From Karstenula rhodostoma CBS 690.94 (taxonomy: Eukaryota > Ascomycota > Dothideomycetes > Pleosporales > Didymosphaeriaceae): a DNA stretch of 64,000 nucleotides. How positions within the stretch are numbered: the first letter of the stretch is position 1; every line of letters starts with the position of its first letter. This document shows, piece by piece, positions 44,616-58,200 of the stretch. The stretch is from NCBI GenBank assembly GCA_010093485.1, contig MU001500.1, positions 506,198 to 570,197 of the forward strand, read 5' to 3'. Both the position numbers and the translations under genes were made by a program. The notes under the pieces were generated by a model. That model was not told the origin of the DNA. It saw only the letters and a list, made by a program, of their open reading frames with translations, and made no database searches.

Positions 44616-45232
44616 ATGCCGGACCCAGATTGCGACGAGATACGCGAGCAGCTCGCACGTCACCCCGACAACAAACTTGGCTTCGTGGTATATCGCCTCA
44701 CTTACAAGGACGACGTAGAATGAGCGCGTTTCATGGAGTGGCTCAACACACGCACACGTCAGATACTCGAAGACGATGGTGAAGGCGATTTGTTCAAACA
44801 TATCGACTGGGCTGTTCAAGAAGACCCGCAATTGGAAGGCGTCCTCACGTCCCAGGTGCGCGAGTAAGTACCACACCGAATGCTACTTTGTCTATCTCGA
44901 TAGCTTATGCAGGCGACCAGACGCTTCCAGCAATGGGTGCAACAGGATCCCACCACGAGAAAAGCCAAACACGAGCCAGATCCACGACGGAGAGCGTGTT
45001 GAGAGCGTGTTTGGCTGTCAACCAGCACCATGCCGATCGAGCTCTGAGAGACATGGAACGTGCGGACCCAGAAGAGGACGAGGGCGCCTACGTTGATCTG
45101 ATATCCATGGACGAAGAGGAAGAATACACCAGTGTTGCCTTGCAGGCCATCTTTCCGCGGGCATTCTCCCTGCTAGCAGGGTTGGACTGGGAGGGTGCTG
45201 ATGCCGGAATGGATGGTGTCTTCGATGGATGA
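44616..45232 (+). pseudogene. Inactivated gene: nonsense codon and 11-bp duplication
   Basis: From ATG 44616 the frame reads LGFVVYRLTYKDDVE, then TGA at 44721-44723, then continues in the same frame with ARFMEWLNTRTRQILEDDGE and DLFKHIDWAVQEDPQLEGVL. The motif GFVVYRxTYxDDxxW is familiar from small uncharacterised Pezizomycotina proteins, where the position of the TGA is a Trp, so TGG to TGA is likely. A 57-nt intron (44856-44912, GTGCGC...ATGCAG) leads to ATRRFQQWVQQDPTTRKAKH. At 44990-45011 the 11-mer GAGAGCGTGTT occurs twice in tandem; with a single copy the frame continues into LAVNQHHADRALRDMERADP and an acidic end at 45232, but with two copies it stops. Two independent lesions make this a pseudogene. 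The family's function is unknown. Confidence 0.8.
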
Positions 45233-45492
45233 ACAATTACGTATTATCATTTGAACAGTTTCACTCTCTTGTGATCCACTCGAGATATTCGCCGTCGCCG
45301 TATCTCGCTAGACTCCACGTGCTCGTCGGAAGGATCAGGCCGGAACCGTTCCGAACCCCAACAACCGCCCCCAAATATTAACCTCCCTCCGCGCCGCCAG
45401 AACCTAAAGGACAATAATAACACCAATGCGCGCCTGTCCCTCCTAACCTCACAACCACCCATCGCACATTCCCCCCACCCGCCACCACCACA

Positions 45493-46007
45493 ATGGCCCT
45501 CGGAACCGTCCTCCCCTTCTGGCCCGCCCTCCTCTTCACCTACCTCGAGCCCATCTCCCTGTACGTCTCCACCCCCGGCCGCCTACAACCGTCCCACAGA
45601 CTAACCACCCACTTAGCCTCCTCGGCTGGAACGCCGCCTGGAACTCCCCCACGACCTTCGTAACAGGCCAACTGCCCACCGCGCCGCTAACCCCCGTCCC
45701 CGCCGCAGCCCTCATCCTCTCCCACGCCACGGGCAACATCTTCATCCTGCTCGCGCTGCTCGCCGTCCTCTGCACCGCCATCACCCGCGACGCCCGCGTC
45801 GCAAAGTACTATCTGCTGTTCGTCGCGGTCGGCGACCTCGGGCATATCTATAGTAGCTACAAGGTCATGGGGCCCGAGGTGTTTTGGGATTTTGCTGCGT
45901 ATAATGATATGATGTGGGGGAATATTGGGGTCAGCGCGTTTTTGCATGTGAATCGGTTGGCGACGGTTTTGGGCGTGTTTGGGGGGTTTGGGGGACAGTT
46001 GAGGTGA
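45493..46007 (+). CDS. DUF7704-type fungal membrane protein
   Basis: Two exons (45493-45560, 45617-46007; 56-nt GTACGT...CTTAG intron) encode 152 residues. Four membrane helices are visible: LPFWPALLFTYLEPISLLLG (N-terminal), the ILSHATGNIFILLALLAVLC segment (~60-80), YYLLFVAVGDLGHIYSSY (~90-107) and GVSAFLHVNRLATVLGVFGG (C-terminal). The signatures LFTYLEPIS, VGDLGHIY and FWDFAAYNDMMWGNIGVS match the small four-helix fungal family DUF7704, whose function is not known. No signal peptide beyond the first helix. It lies between the pseudogene and the convergent NRPS gene. Confidence 0.8.
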
Positions 46008-46286
46008 GGGGTGTGGAGGGCGCGTTGAGGGTGCAGGGGCAGTTGGTCAAGATGGATCATGGTACCATAAAAATGTGTCACTTTGAATGATTTCAGTCAA
46101 GACTTGGCAGCATGGATTCAATACGCTGGACTATTGTAAATATGACGCCTAACTCCATTGGAATAAACCTTCGAATAACACCCGCACGTGATGCACCTCT
46201 GTAACGCCAGAAGCAAACGTACAAAACCTATCCTTCCTGAACGCCGAAAAATCCACATCGTAAACCCATCACCCACCGAGAACAAA

Positions 46287-49200
46287 TCAAATCGCAGTCT
46301 TGCCGACGCCTTCCAGCTCAACCCGAATCTCCTCCATCAATTTCTCTCCCTCCTCCAACTCCATCATCCCCCGAGGAGCAAAGACACCCACATCCAGCGC
46401 TCCATCCCTGATCGTAGCTTCGATATCAAGCGCATGCTGTGTCCGGTTAGTCTCACAAACCACATCGCACGCCAGAGCAAACTTACCAAATACGCCGCAT
46501 TCACAGCTCCATCCACCAACTCCCGAGGCGGCACAACGCCCCTGTCCACCTCCACCTCCACAACCCTACTCAACTCCCCACTCCACTCCTCCACCGATGT
46601 AATCCTGTTCGGCCCCTCGCCACCATCCTCCCCACCACCCGGAAACTTCAAAAAGTTCACAAACGTATCCACCCTAACGCCAGTCCACTCCGCAATCTCC
46701 CACAGCCCCGCAGACGCATTCGCCGGCGCACTGATCTCCTGGATGTCGTACTGCACCTGCGCCGCGACGTCCAAGACATGTGACTCCTGCGGTGTGGAAA
46801 CGCGCAGCGGGACGAGATTGACCGTAGGGATGGCGGCTTCGTGCAGATTCGCGATGGGGAGCGAGCGGTTGGCGAGGTAGAGACCGATGACGATGTCCGA
46901 CGATGAGGATTTTGAGGTGAGCCGGGCGTAGAGCTTTGCGTAGGTGGCAAGGAAGAGGGACTGTGTTGTGAGGCCGTGCTTATGGGCTTGCTTCTCGAGG
47001 GCGGCTACGCTTGGGAGGAGACCGGGTTTGAAGATCTCGGTCCGTGAGGTGGGTGGGGCGCTGGGCTGAGCGAGGTGGATTGGAGAGAGGTCTTTGAGGT
47101 AGTCTGTCCAGAAGATCTTGCGCTGCTCCGTCGATGATGAATCTGAAGTCTTCGCTATCACTAATGGGAGCATATCAGTGGGGGCTGTGGTGTCGACACT
47201 GTTGCAGAGGTCTTGGAGTTGCCGGATGATAAGTGGCAGGCTGACACCGTCGTAAAGCGCATGATGTATCTTCAGCTGCAAATTCCATGGGCTTGATTGA
47301 GATAGCCTGGAGACGACGAGGTGTGCGTATGGCTGTCTTGAGGCCATCTTCACCTTCTGGTCTGCTAGCTCGTCCTCGGTCATATCGTTCCCGATTATCA
47401 CGCTGGCTTCCGTATTACGCATGGTAAGTTGAATATACGGCGTCCGCTTGTCCTTGGTCGCAATGAGGTGTGTGCGCAGGATCGCATTTTGTGAGACCAC
47501 GGTACTCCAAGCTGTCTCTATAGTCTCCAAAGACACCTCGCCGTGGATGCGATGATTGAACTCTGGATAGAACATCGCGCCGTTCGAATTGACCCATGTA
47601 GACAACATGTAGATCTGGCCGGCCGTTGCAGGTAGCACGCGCTCCATATCTTCTTCCTTGATGCCAGCTCTTGCAAGTACACTGGCTCGGTCGATCCCAG
47701 AAAGCGCCTCTTCCAGTATGCCGTCGATGTTTTTGTTCTCACTATCAGCCGTCGGTGTCCTCTCATCTACAATGCGCGCCATCTCTTCTACAGTACCTGC
47801 CCTCATCATCTCACCCACACTGAGTACGATTCCGCGCTTGCGAAGCAGTGAGGCGACTTTGATAGCGCTGATGGAGTCCAGGCCGATATGGAAGATAGTC
47901 ATTCCTGCAGTGATCTCTTCATCTGGCGTCTGGGATACAAAAGCCAGCACCTCTCTGATAATGCCAGCTGTAGGCGTTGCCGAATAATCAGATCGCTGCT
48001 GTTCCGTCTCAGATTGAAGCTGTGCGTTAGTCTCTGCTTCATCCGTTGTATATGCCGGTAAGCCGCAGATAGATATTCCGTTCGCCTTGAAGTCAACGAC
48101 CGGTGCGTCGGGCTGTGCAACGATAGCCTCTAGCACGCCGTCAAGTCTATCCAGCAACTCTTGTGCGCCTGCATCATCGAAGATTTCATCTTTGACTGCA
48201 CATCGCCATATCAGCTCCGTACCGACCACTTCCATTTCCACGCAGACTGGGTACTCGACGTCACTCCGACCCTGCACGCTCTTGTACAACTTCTCCGACT
48301 CTTCACCTTCCTCGCTCAAGCTCTTCTGATAGATGAACAGACTCTGCACCACAGCTCCGTGTACGCCAGCGAGAGAGAGTGCTTTGCGGAGCGGGAAGTG
48401 CTGCCACTGCTTAATGCTTGAGAAGTTGGCTTGCACGTACTGCAGCACGCTCTGCCTACTACTGTGAAGAATAATTCGAATGGCGACAGTGTTCATCGTA
48501 GGGAAAAGTAGGTTGGCCTTCAACTCGTCGTCACGGCCAGAAAGAACGGAGCCGAAGGTGACGTCGAGCGATTTCGTGTAGGAAGCTATTGTTGCTCCAT
48601 GTACAGCTTGTCCCAGCGTCTGCAGCGTCACACCGTGCTTCCTCGCGAAAGGCGTGATAGTTTCAAGAGCAAGGCGGCTGCGCTGTTCCTTCCGATGCAC
48701 CGTTTGAACTGCTGGATTGGCGCGGCGAGACAGGATTGCTTGTTTGGCGTCCGATAGATAGTCACGCCAAAACGCTGCAGCATCTGCGCCTGTCGCTGTC
48801 AGAATCTCGTGCAAGGCTGGCTCATATGACGGTCGCGGGTGGAATATGCCGGCATATGCCCTGTGTATGTCGGAATGCAAAAGGCTTAGTGACCACCCAT
48901 CGTATAGGGCGTGGGCTACTGAGAGAACCAGATAAGCTTGTCGAGGAGATTGGATGAGGTGAACATGGAAAAGCGGGTGAGATGAAAGTTCGCCCGTTGC
49001 TTCGTCTCGAATGCTGTCAAAGATAGCAGGAAAGTCGGGCTCGTTGTCAACGACTGTAGATTTCCAGAAGTCATGTGGTTGGTGATGAACGACCTGCGCA
49101 TGAGAACAATCGATGCTCGGGTCGTCAACTGCAATGAATGTCGTGCGTAAGATGGCTGATTCCCTGATGACCTCAGCCCATGCTTGTCGTACCCGCTCTA

Positions 49201-52200
49201 GATCGATTCCGGGTCTTATTTCCAGTACGTCATGATTGTAGTATCTCGTATACTCTGAAGCGATCATTTCCGCCACCATAGCACCTTGCAATGGGGTGGG
49301 CGGCAGTATTTGCTCCACGCCTTCTGTGAGTCCACGACGCCGAAGATAGTTCTCCAGACGCTTCTTGTTCGCTTGATAGATCATATCTGAGGGTCGCTGT
49401 TTGGCCTTCTCTTTGCCGACCGAAATGTATTGCATCATGTTGGAGATGTTCAAGCCACGCATAATACCGCTGACTGGGAGTTCGATCCCATGTTTCTTGA
49501 GCTTGGAAGACAGCTTGATGGCATCAATACTGTCTAAGCCGAGTTCGAATATGGAGGTGTTGGCGTTGACTTCTCCAACATCGACCCCGGAAAGGTCGGC
49601 GACCTCTTTTCGAATTGTATTGGCGTGGCTGCTCCACTTGAAGTCTGTCGTGCCGTCAAGTGACTCAACGGTATTCTCCATCGGGCTGACTTGAAATCCG
49701 TTTGCGCGATCTCCATCGCCTCCAACGAACGTCTCTAGCACTGCATCTGGATCCTCGATAGCATTCCGCAAAGACCTCTCATACTTCTCAAGCAATTCGC
49801 TTGCTAAGTCCAAGTTTGCTACATGGCCTTGAGCGACCAGCGTCAATATCAGCGCCCCGTCAGCGCTCTGCTCAACCTCGATAGCAAGAGGGTAGTCCGC
49901 TTCGGCCCCACTATCCCGTAATTGCCAAAGATCGTTTTTAACAGCTTGTTCGTCCTCCTCAACCACCTGATAAACGAACAATGTATCGAACAGCGGTTGA
50001 CCAGGACCTCGCTTTAGCCACTTCATGATGTCTCTTAGAGGTGTGTGCTGGTACGACTGCGCAGAGATGTTGAACTCGTGAGCCTGTGTAACAAGTGAAG
50101 CCCAAGTCTCACGTTGACGTGCGCGGTACCGATACGGTATGGTGTTGAACAAGGGTCCGATTACTTTGTCTGCGCCGTCAAAGTCGATGTTGCGGCCAGA
50201 CATGACCATACCGATGGTTACCGGGGCCTTGAGATATTGGTGAAGAACACTAGTCCAGCAAGCTTGGGCAATGGCTTGCGCAGTGATGTTGAGAGTTCGT
50301 CTGGTGGCTTCAAAGCCTCGCAAGTCCCGTACTTCTCGGCTCAGCGCAACCGGCCCCTCACCGATACGATCGTTGAGAGTCGGAAGCGGTCGGAAGCTGG
50401 GATATTGGAGGTGCTCTTCCCAGAATTGTCTGGCATCAACTGTAGGTCGCAGCGGGCCATGGGCGAGGGCGGAGTGGAATGCTGAACCGATCTGAATCTT
50501 GCGGTCATGGTAGGCGTCCCAAACAGCCTTGAAGACAATTGCAATGCTGTTCCCATCGTATAGAGCATGGAAGATATGCACTACCAAGTGTCGGACGGTT
50601 GAGGTGGTTACCACGAGGATTTCAAACGGTCTCTTGAAGTTTGTCCGGTTAAGTCGCACCCACTCCACTTTCTTCGTGGCTAGATAGTCCTCAAGTGAAA
50701 TGTCGTCTGGAAGGGCATGCGCACAACCAGGGAGCTCAACGTTCCGGAGTACAGCCTGCACGAATCCTTCATCTGTGTTCATGAAAACAGTTCGTAGGAT
50801 CTGCGTCGAGGCAAAAACCCGACCCCAGGCATCCCGCAGCTTATCGGCGTCGACGTCCTTTCCCAGTTCAAACCGGAAGCTGTTGAAGTAGACCGCGTTA
50901 TCGCTTTCCAAAGCTCTCACGATCATGCCCTGCTGCAATGGTGTGCACGGAGCAAGTGTCTCAATGTTCCTGGTATCCATGAACAATGTCTCGGCCACAA
51001 CCCGCCTGTACCGATGCTGCACTGCCGTGATTGCTTGCTGTGCTTCCGTGACAGATCCTCGATCATATGCTTCAGATAATACATTCGATAGTGCCTTCGT
51101 CAGTCGTCGAATCGTTGAGTTCTTCAGGATTATCGACGCTGTAGCGTGCGTATATCCAGCCTGCTTCAGTGCTCTTGACACGCCTATCACGGAAATCGAA
51201 TCCATGCCTAGCTCAAAGAAACTGACATCTTTGCTGAAATCGTCTCCAACAGTTCCCATGGCTTCCTTGAGTATGTGTCGAACCTTCTCCTCTTGTCGCG
51301 ACCATTTCCCGTCCTTTGTCGGTGTACCTGAAGAAAAATGCTGTAATTCACTGACAGAAAGTGCGTCGTACACTTCCTTAAGCTTCCTCGATTCAGCTTT
51401 ATTGTTGGCCGACAATGGCATGGTCGTCAAAGCGACGAAGTGTGTAGGCACCATGTACGGTGGCAACTTCTCCTGGCATGCTTCTTTCGCTTTCCATAAT
51501 TCGCCGGTCTCCTGCAGCACGACCTTCGTATCGCCACGCGTCCCAGATCCAACGACAACGAAAGAGACCAGTTGCTCCTTCTGTTGCTTCGGATGTTTCA
51601 ACACTAGCGTAGCCACATCTGCGATCGCAATGCCGCATTGTTTGATGACGGAATTGATCTCGCCTATCTCGAGCCGCTGGCCACGCAACTTCACTTGATC
51701 ATCCGCTCGGCCCAGAAAATCAAATGTGCCGTCGTGCAAAATACGGACAAGATCCCCGGTGCGATAGACTCTCTCGCCAAAGCGCTCAAGATGGGGGAAC
51801 CGCTCTTCTGTCAGCTCCGGTCGGTTCAAATAGCCTTTTCCGACCAGTTTTCCGGAGACGCAAAGCTCTCCGACTCCGCCTCTTAGAACAGGTACATCGG
51901 AACCTGAACGCAAAACGTATGATCCGACGTTGCCGAATTGTGGGCCGATGTTGGACGGCTTGCCGTTAGCAGGAACGCGTGGATACATGGTCACACCGAT
52001 GGTAGCCTCAGTCGGGCCGTAACCATTGTAAATGACGCTTTTCGGGCCCCATACATCGAGGATTTCTTGCTTGAGACTCTCGCCTCCTGTGATGAACACT
52101 CCCTTGCATAAAGTTGGCACATCGCCGGGATGCAGGATTCGAGCAAGACTAGGCGTGAGATCGATATGTGTGACCTGGAGTGCTCGAATGGATCCCGCGA

Positions 52201-55200
52201 GATCCTCAAAGATAAGATCCCGTGGTGCAGATACTACACATATACCGACGGACCAGCTCCAGTATTGCTCGAGCACAGATACATCAAAGTGGAAAGAAGC
52301 GAATTGGAGCCAACGGGATTCGTCGTTCCAGTGGCCCCAGAACAATCGGCTGAAGGCGAGCATCGCTTGCACTGCGTTCTCGTGGGTGAGCTCGCACCCC
52401 TTTGGCGTGCCTGTGGTCCCAGAAGTATATAGACAATAGCTGCGATCTTGAGGGTTGATAGCCCGCTCTAGGACTGGCTTCTCTGCCGATGCAGACTGCC
52501 AATCGATCTCATCGAGATTCAGAACCGTTGCCTTTGTTTCCTCCTTGAATCCAGCGGTCTGAGCGCTCATCGAAAGCACTATCGGCGCGCCAGAGTCCTT
52601 GAGGATGAATGCCTTGCGAGCACTGGGCGCTCCGGGGTCAAGCGCGACGAATGCACATCCAGCCTTCAATATACCCAAGATCGCAAAAGATGCCTCGGGA
52701 CATTTGTCAAAACAGACACCAACTAATTCTCCAGGTCGGACTGCATGTGAGATGAGGAGATTTGCGATTCGGTTACCCTCGCAGTCAAGTTGCGTGTACG
52801 TCCACTTTCGGCTTGCATAAGAACCATGCTGCAATGAAGATGCGAACTCGAAGGCTATGCGGTTGGGAGTCTTGGCTGCCGTCAACTCCACAAACTCATG
52901 AAGCAAGCTGACTTCAGATGGAATTGTGGGTGTTGCCGCAGACGTAACCGAATAGATTGCGGGGTGGAATTCGGTCGAGGACGGCCGGCGGCCCTGCCTC
53001 GAGAACACGTGCCTTTCAATGAGATAGTCCAGTTGGTCTAAAATAAGGGAGGCTTGTTCTTTCGGGACAACATGAGGCAGAAACGTCAGTCGAATAACTA
53101 GCCGCCCATCCTTCGGTTCAAGCTCGATCGATAACGGGTACTCCGTCGATGCTTGTTCGTCCACTACAGTCCACAGCTCGTTAGGCTCTCCCGCACCAAG
53201 CTTTTGGAATGCGAAAATAGAGTCGAAGAGTGGCTCGTTCGGATAGCCCATCAGTTTCTGAATGCTGTTGAGCGGTGTGAATTGGTGCTGCTGGATTTCA
53301 GCGTTCAACGACATGATGTTCTTTAATACAGCCGCTTGATCATCGGAAACCCTGCAAACAAAAGGAACAGTGGTGATGCATGGAAAGACAGCAGCGTCTG
53401 CGCCTTCCGTTGTTCGACCAGACAAGACGACACCGAAAGTGACAGAAGGTTCGCCCACATAAGACGATAGTAGGGTTGCCCAACTAGCAAGACCTGCAGC
53501 TTGTAGGGTGATGTTGGACACCCTGCATCCGCCATTGAGCTCTTCCATAGTATGTTTGGATGGCTTTGCGAGTACGTCTGGCGCTGTTGGATTGTATCGG
53601 AGTGGGGATAGATTGGGAAAGCGCGTCGGCGCAGCGACCTGTCCGAGCTGTTTCCAGAATTCATTTGAGGCTGTATTGTCTTTGCGGCTCAAGTAGAGAA
53701 TGTCATCGATTATTGCGTCAAAGGGAGCTGTAGTGGTCGATTTACCCTGATAGGCCGCAACGACATCATTGAAGATGAGCTGTAAGCTCTGGGCATCGAA
53801 TATAGCATGTAAAAGGGCCATATCAAGATGATCGACACCGTTTAAGCTGTTGATACGTACCCGCCATGGTAGATGGTGTAGGCTTTTGACGGCCTCCTCT
53901 GCGGAGTCATGCAGCCATTGCTCAGTGGTTCTGGAATCATCCGCGCCAATTTGCTCCGAGGAAGACGCAGAGCTGGGTACGTAGTGGATCATGGCGAATG
54001 ATGTATTGCTGTCCTTGACATGCACAAAGCCCGTGCGTAGCATACGATGCTTTGCAACTGTCGCCAGCCATGCATCACTTAGACGGCGTGCGTCCACGCT
54101 CTCATTCAAGCATAGGCGAAGGTAATTGAAATAGATGTCGCCTTCTTTTGCGATGAACTGCGATAGCATACCATTCTGCAAAGGCGTACAGGGTCGTATG
54201 GTTTCAATCTGCTCATCGGGAATACCGCATATCTTTGCAATGTCGTCCCGATGCTTTCGCTCAAAGGCATCGAAATCGAAACGTCCCGGTTTTGCCGGTT
54301 CGGTATCTAAAGAGCGCTCCAGATGTGCAGCAAGATCTTTGCAGTTATTGAACCTCATGACATCTGTCGCGCTTGCCTGCAAACCGTCTTTGCGTAGCGC
54401 AACTGCGATCTGGACGGCACTGATGCTGTCGAGACCGAGCTGGTAGATAGAAGTCCATGGTTTGATTTCTTCGTGTGGAGTGTTAGAAAGCTTCGAGAAT
54501 ATGTCGCGGATACGGTTTTCCTGTTCTGTCCACTCATGGCTCAGAGCGTGCTGTTCAGCGTCGTGCGACTCCGTGTCTGTGTGGATGGATCCGCGGAAGA
54601 CACTTGCCAATGCTTTCTTGTCGATCTTGCCAGCCATAGACTTCGGTATCTTATCAATGAAGAGAAAGAACTGTGGTACCATGTAGGATGGTAGAGTATC
54701 CATTGCCTTCTGTTTAGCAGCAGACCTGAGTCTCGCCTGCTCACTTTCGTTGGCAGGGGACTGGAGCACAAGGAACGCAACAAGCTGATCCTTTTGTCCG
54801 CCTTCTTTCTTCAATATCTGGGTCGTGACAGCGACTATGATCCCATCGCTATCTTTGAGGGTCTTGTTGATCTCGCCCAACTCGACTCGTAGCCCTCTGA
54901 TCTTGACCTGATCATCAGTGCGCCCGATGAATTCGAAGTTTCCATCACTCAGCATTCGCACCACATCGCCACTCTTGTAGAACTTTTGACCACACTTGTG
55001 CGAGAATGTCTTTTCAGTAAGTTGCGCCTGGCCATAGTAACCGCGAGCGAGCTGTGCACCGCCGATGTACAATTCACCAACACCAAGTACAGGTAATGGT
55101 CGGCCACCTCGGGGCGAGAATACTGCGAACGACGTCGTTGGGAATGGACGTCCAATCACAGAGGTTTTGACTTCCGGTGTGGTGGGAAAAATTGTGGTGC

Positions 55201-58200
55201 AGAACGCAGCTTCTGTAGGCCCGTAGGAGTTGACACACGCTCCAGCCCATTCGGTCACCACTTCGGGTGTCATCGCTTCGCCAATACAATAGAGCCATTT
55301 GACGTTCGGTACCTCTACTTTTCTGAGCGACAGTGCCACAGACGGAGTGAGGTCGAGCAAGTCTGCATCCAGAGCGTTGATTGAGTCCGTAAGGTTATCG
55401 AGCATCGCGTCCTGGTCAGCAGCGCACAACGTGAACCCAAAGGACCATGCCAAGAAGCAGTCATAGTAGCACATGTCGAATGTGATAGCTGCGTATTGCA
55501 GAAGCCTCGAGTCATGAGTCCAGGGTATGAGAGAACGGGAACTTTCAATTGTCTGGATGGGCGCGCGGTGCTCCATGCTAACAGCTTTGGGTCGCCCGGT
55601 GGAGCCCGAAGTGTACAGACAGTAAGCCATGTTTGTAGGCCGAAGAGCATTCACAGAGGGGTTTTCGGTGGGAAAATTCTCGGTTTCTGTAACGTTGATT
55701 ACAACGATATCCGCGTCGTGAAGCCGTCCGATGGCGTTGTCCGGCGAAAGTACGACCTTAGGCCCTAGTTCGGAAATCATGAATTGCTTTCTTGCTTCTG
55801 GTAGATTAGGATGGATTGGTGAAAATGCTGCACCAGCTTTGAGTACACCTAGTATGCTGATATAGAACTCTAGACTCTTTGGCATGTGTATCGGGACCAC
55901 ATCGTCCGGTTTAATGCCAAGATGAAGTAGAGCATGCGCGATTTGATTCGCCTTTTCGTTCAAAGTTAAAAATGTGAGACTTGTTTTCATTCCGCTGGTA
56001 TCTTGGAAGTAAAGCGCGATGGATCCAGGTCTCTCTAAAACGTTCTGCTCAAATGCAGAGTGCAGAAGTCCACCCTTCGATGTATCAAATTGCTGAAAGC
56101 TCATGTTGGACTGACCTAGGAAGCGATCGGGAAGTCCGATCGTGTCTTCTGCTGCTGAGTCCGGATAGCGCACAAGTGACTGAAGTGCGTGGTCGAAGAC
56201 TGCCGCAAGTGTTTCAGCGTCTTCCTTTTGGCATAGGCCGAGCTGATAGTGTAGGTTGAGTGTCAACGTGTCCGAGATCTTGTCCTGGGCCACTTCACAA
56301 ACGACAGGCAGATCTACGTCTCCATCATCGAGTTCTAGCGTCCATATTGAATTATCCAGCGGCGTATGTGGCTGTTGCAGGATGACAAGTGTATCAAACA
56401 AGCGGCCTTGCTCTTGTCGTGTTTTGGACTGGATCCATCGTAGAGGGGTCAGCTGGAAAGGCAAGGCATCCACATTGAAAGCATGAAGCTCCTTGCAAAG
56501 TTCGATATTTGACCTCTGGAAGTCGAAGTTCAAGCGTACAGGAAGTGTGTTGAAGCAAGGGGCCACCAAGCGGTCAAGTCCATCTTCTGGTAATGTGCGG
56601 CCGCTAACCACGTTTCCGAAGCACAAGTCGGTGTCTGCTAGAACAAAATGCAACAGCTTCGCCCAGGCGGACTGTACTAGAGCCAATAGGGAGATGGAGG
56701 TCTTTCGACAGTGCTGAGTAACTACGCTGAGTGGTATCTGTATGTGGTGTCGAACCGAGGATGCCGTGTGTGAAAGATGTAGTAGCTTGCTGGACAGGTT
56801 CGGAAAGTATGTTGGCTCGAAGTTCGCCAGTGCTGCTCTCCAAAACTGCAGAGCTTCTCCAAGATCAGGAGAAGACATGTGCCGCAGATAGGATTCGTAC
56901 GGCACGGGGACTGGTAGTTCTCTCTTCAAATAGAAGTCTTGTATCTCATCAAGAAGAGTTGCAATGGCCAGCCCATCGTAAAGCGCGTGATGACAACAGA
57001 AGATGAGCCTGGCCGAAGTCCCATGACCCTGGATCGCCAGACGTACTGGAGGCTCGTGTGATTGAAGTAGGTCAGAGAGCACGTTCCTAGCATACACCCT
57101 CAAATCGGTGCTCGGGTCAATCTCATCCCAAGATACAATTTTCTTTCTGAGTATGACCTGTGCAAATGCATGCTGCGCATTGTCGGTTGCGACGAACGTC
57201 GTCCGTAGGATGTCGTGTCTGTGAACCATATGTTCCCAGCTCTTTTTCAAATGCTCAAGAGAACCATTGACAGCGAAAGCCATCACATTGTAGTAAGAAG
57301 CGGTTTCTTCGCTGTGTTGGCGATCATGATTTGATGCTTCAGGGTATGATGGTCCGCTGGATAACATAGCCTCCTGCAATGGAGTACAAGGCAGGATCTT
57401 GTCAATGTTTTCGCAATCCGCAGCAAACTCAGAGCGTATGCTGGATAGCTGGCTTGAGTCGAAGACGTTGGCTATTGCAAAGGACCAGTCAGTAGTTGCG
57501 ATCAAAGGGTACTTTGGGCCTGCGAATCATTCGTCTCGTATTGCGTGCACTTACAGTTCTGTCCTAATTCGGTATCTAGGGTAACCACTTTGGACGCAGA
57601 TGTTTCGGAAAGCACCGAAGATAACCGCTCCACGGTAGGGTTCTTGAGTATAATCGAAACAGGAATATGCTCGAATCCCGCATCCCGAAGGTTCTTAGCA
57701 AAGCGTATTGCTGAAACAGAATCTAGGCCAAGGTTGAAAAACGAGGAGTTTCGTTTAATGCCAACAAGTGGTAAATCCATCGTGCGCGACAGAGCCTCTG
57801 CTGTTGTTTTCTCGGTGGCATTAAGCATCTGTTCGTGTTGATACGGCCCAGAGCCGCGCGATGTAAGTTCTAGATCTTCGCTTTCAAGCCTCTGGAAAGT
57901 ACGATGCAACAGCGGTTTGTCGATCTTTGCTTGAGGGGTCATTGGAATGCGACTGATAGGTACGATATGTGTAGGTATCATGTAAGCCGGGAGTTGCAGG
58001 GTCAGTGAATCAAAGATTTCCGAAGTTTGAATCTGGTATGCTTTCGGCGCAAGAGAACAGAACTCTGTAGGCACATCGCCTGCTGGAACCCAGAAGACCA
58101 CCAGTTGTTGCCTCGGCTTGCTTACATTATTGGGGCCCTGGGGTATCGCCATGTCATCTTCGGTCAAGACAGTAGCGCAGTCAATAATGTGTGGACAATC

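Noticed and set aside
44721..44723. Repeat-induced point mutation as cause of the TGA
   Set aside because: The change from TGG to TGA affects a CpC, not a CpA, on the opposite strand, and the surroundings are not AT-rich.
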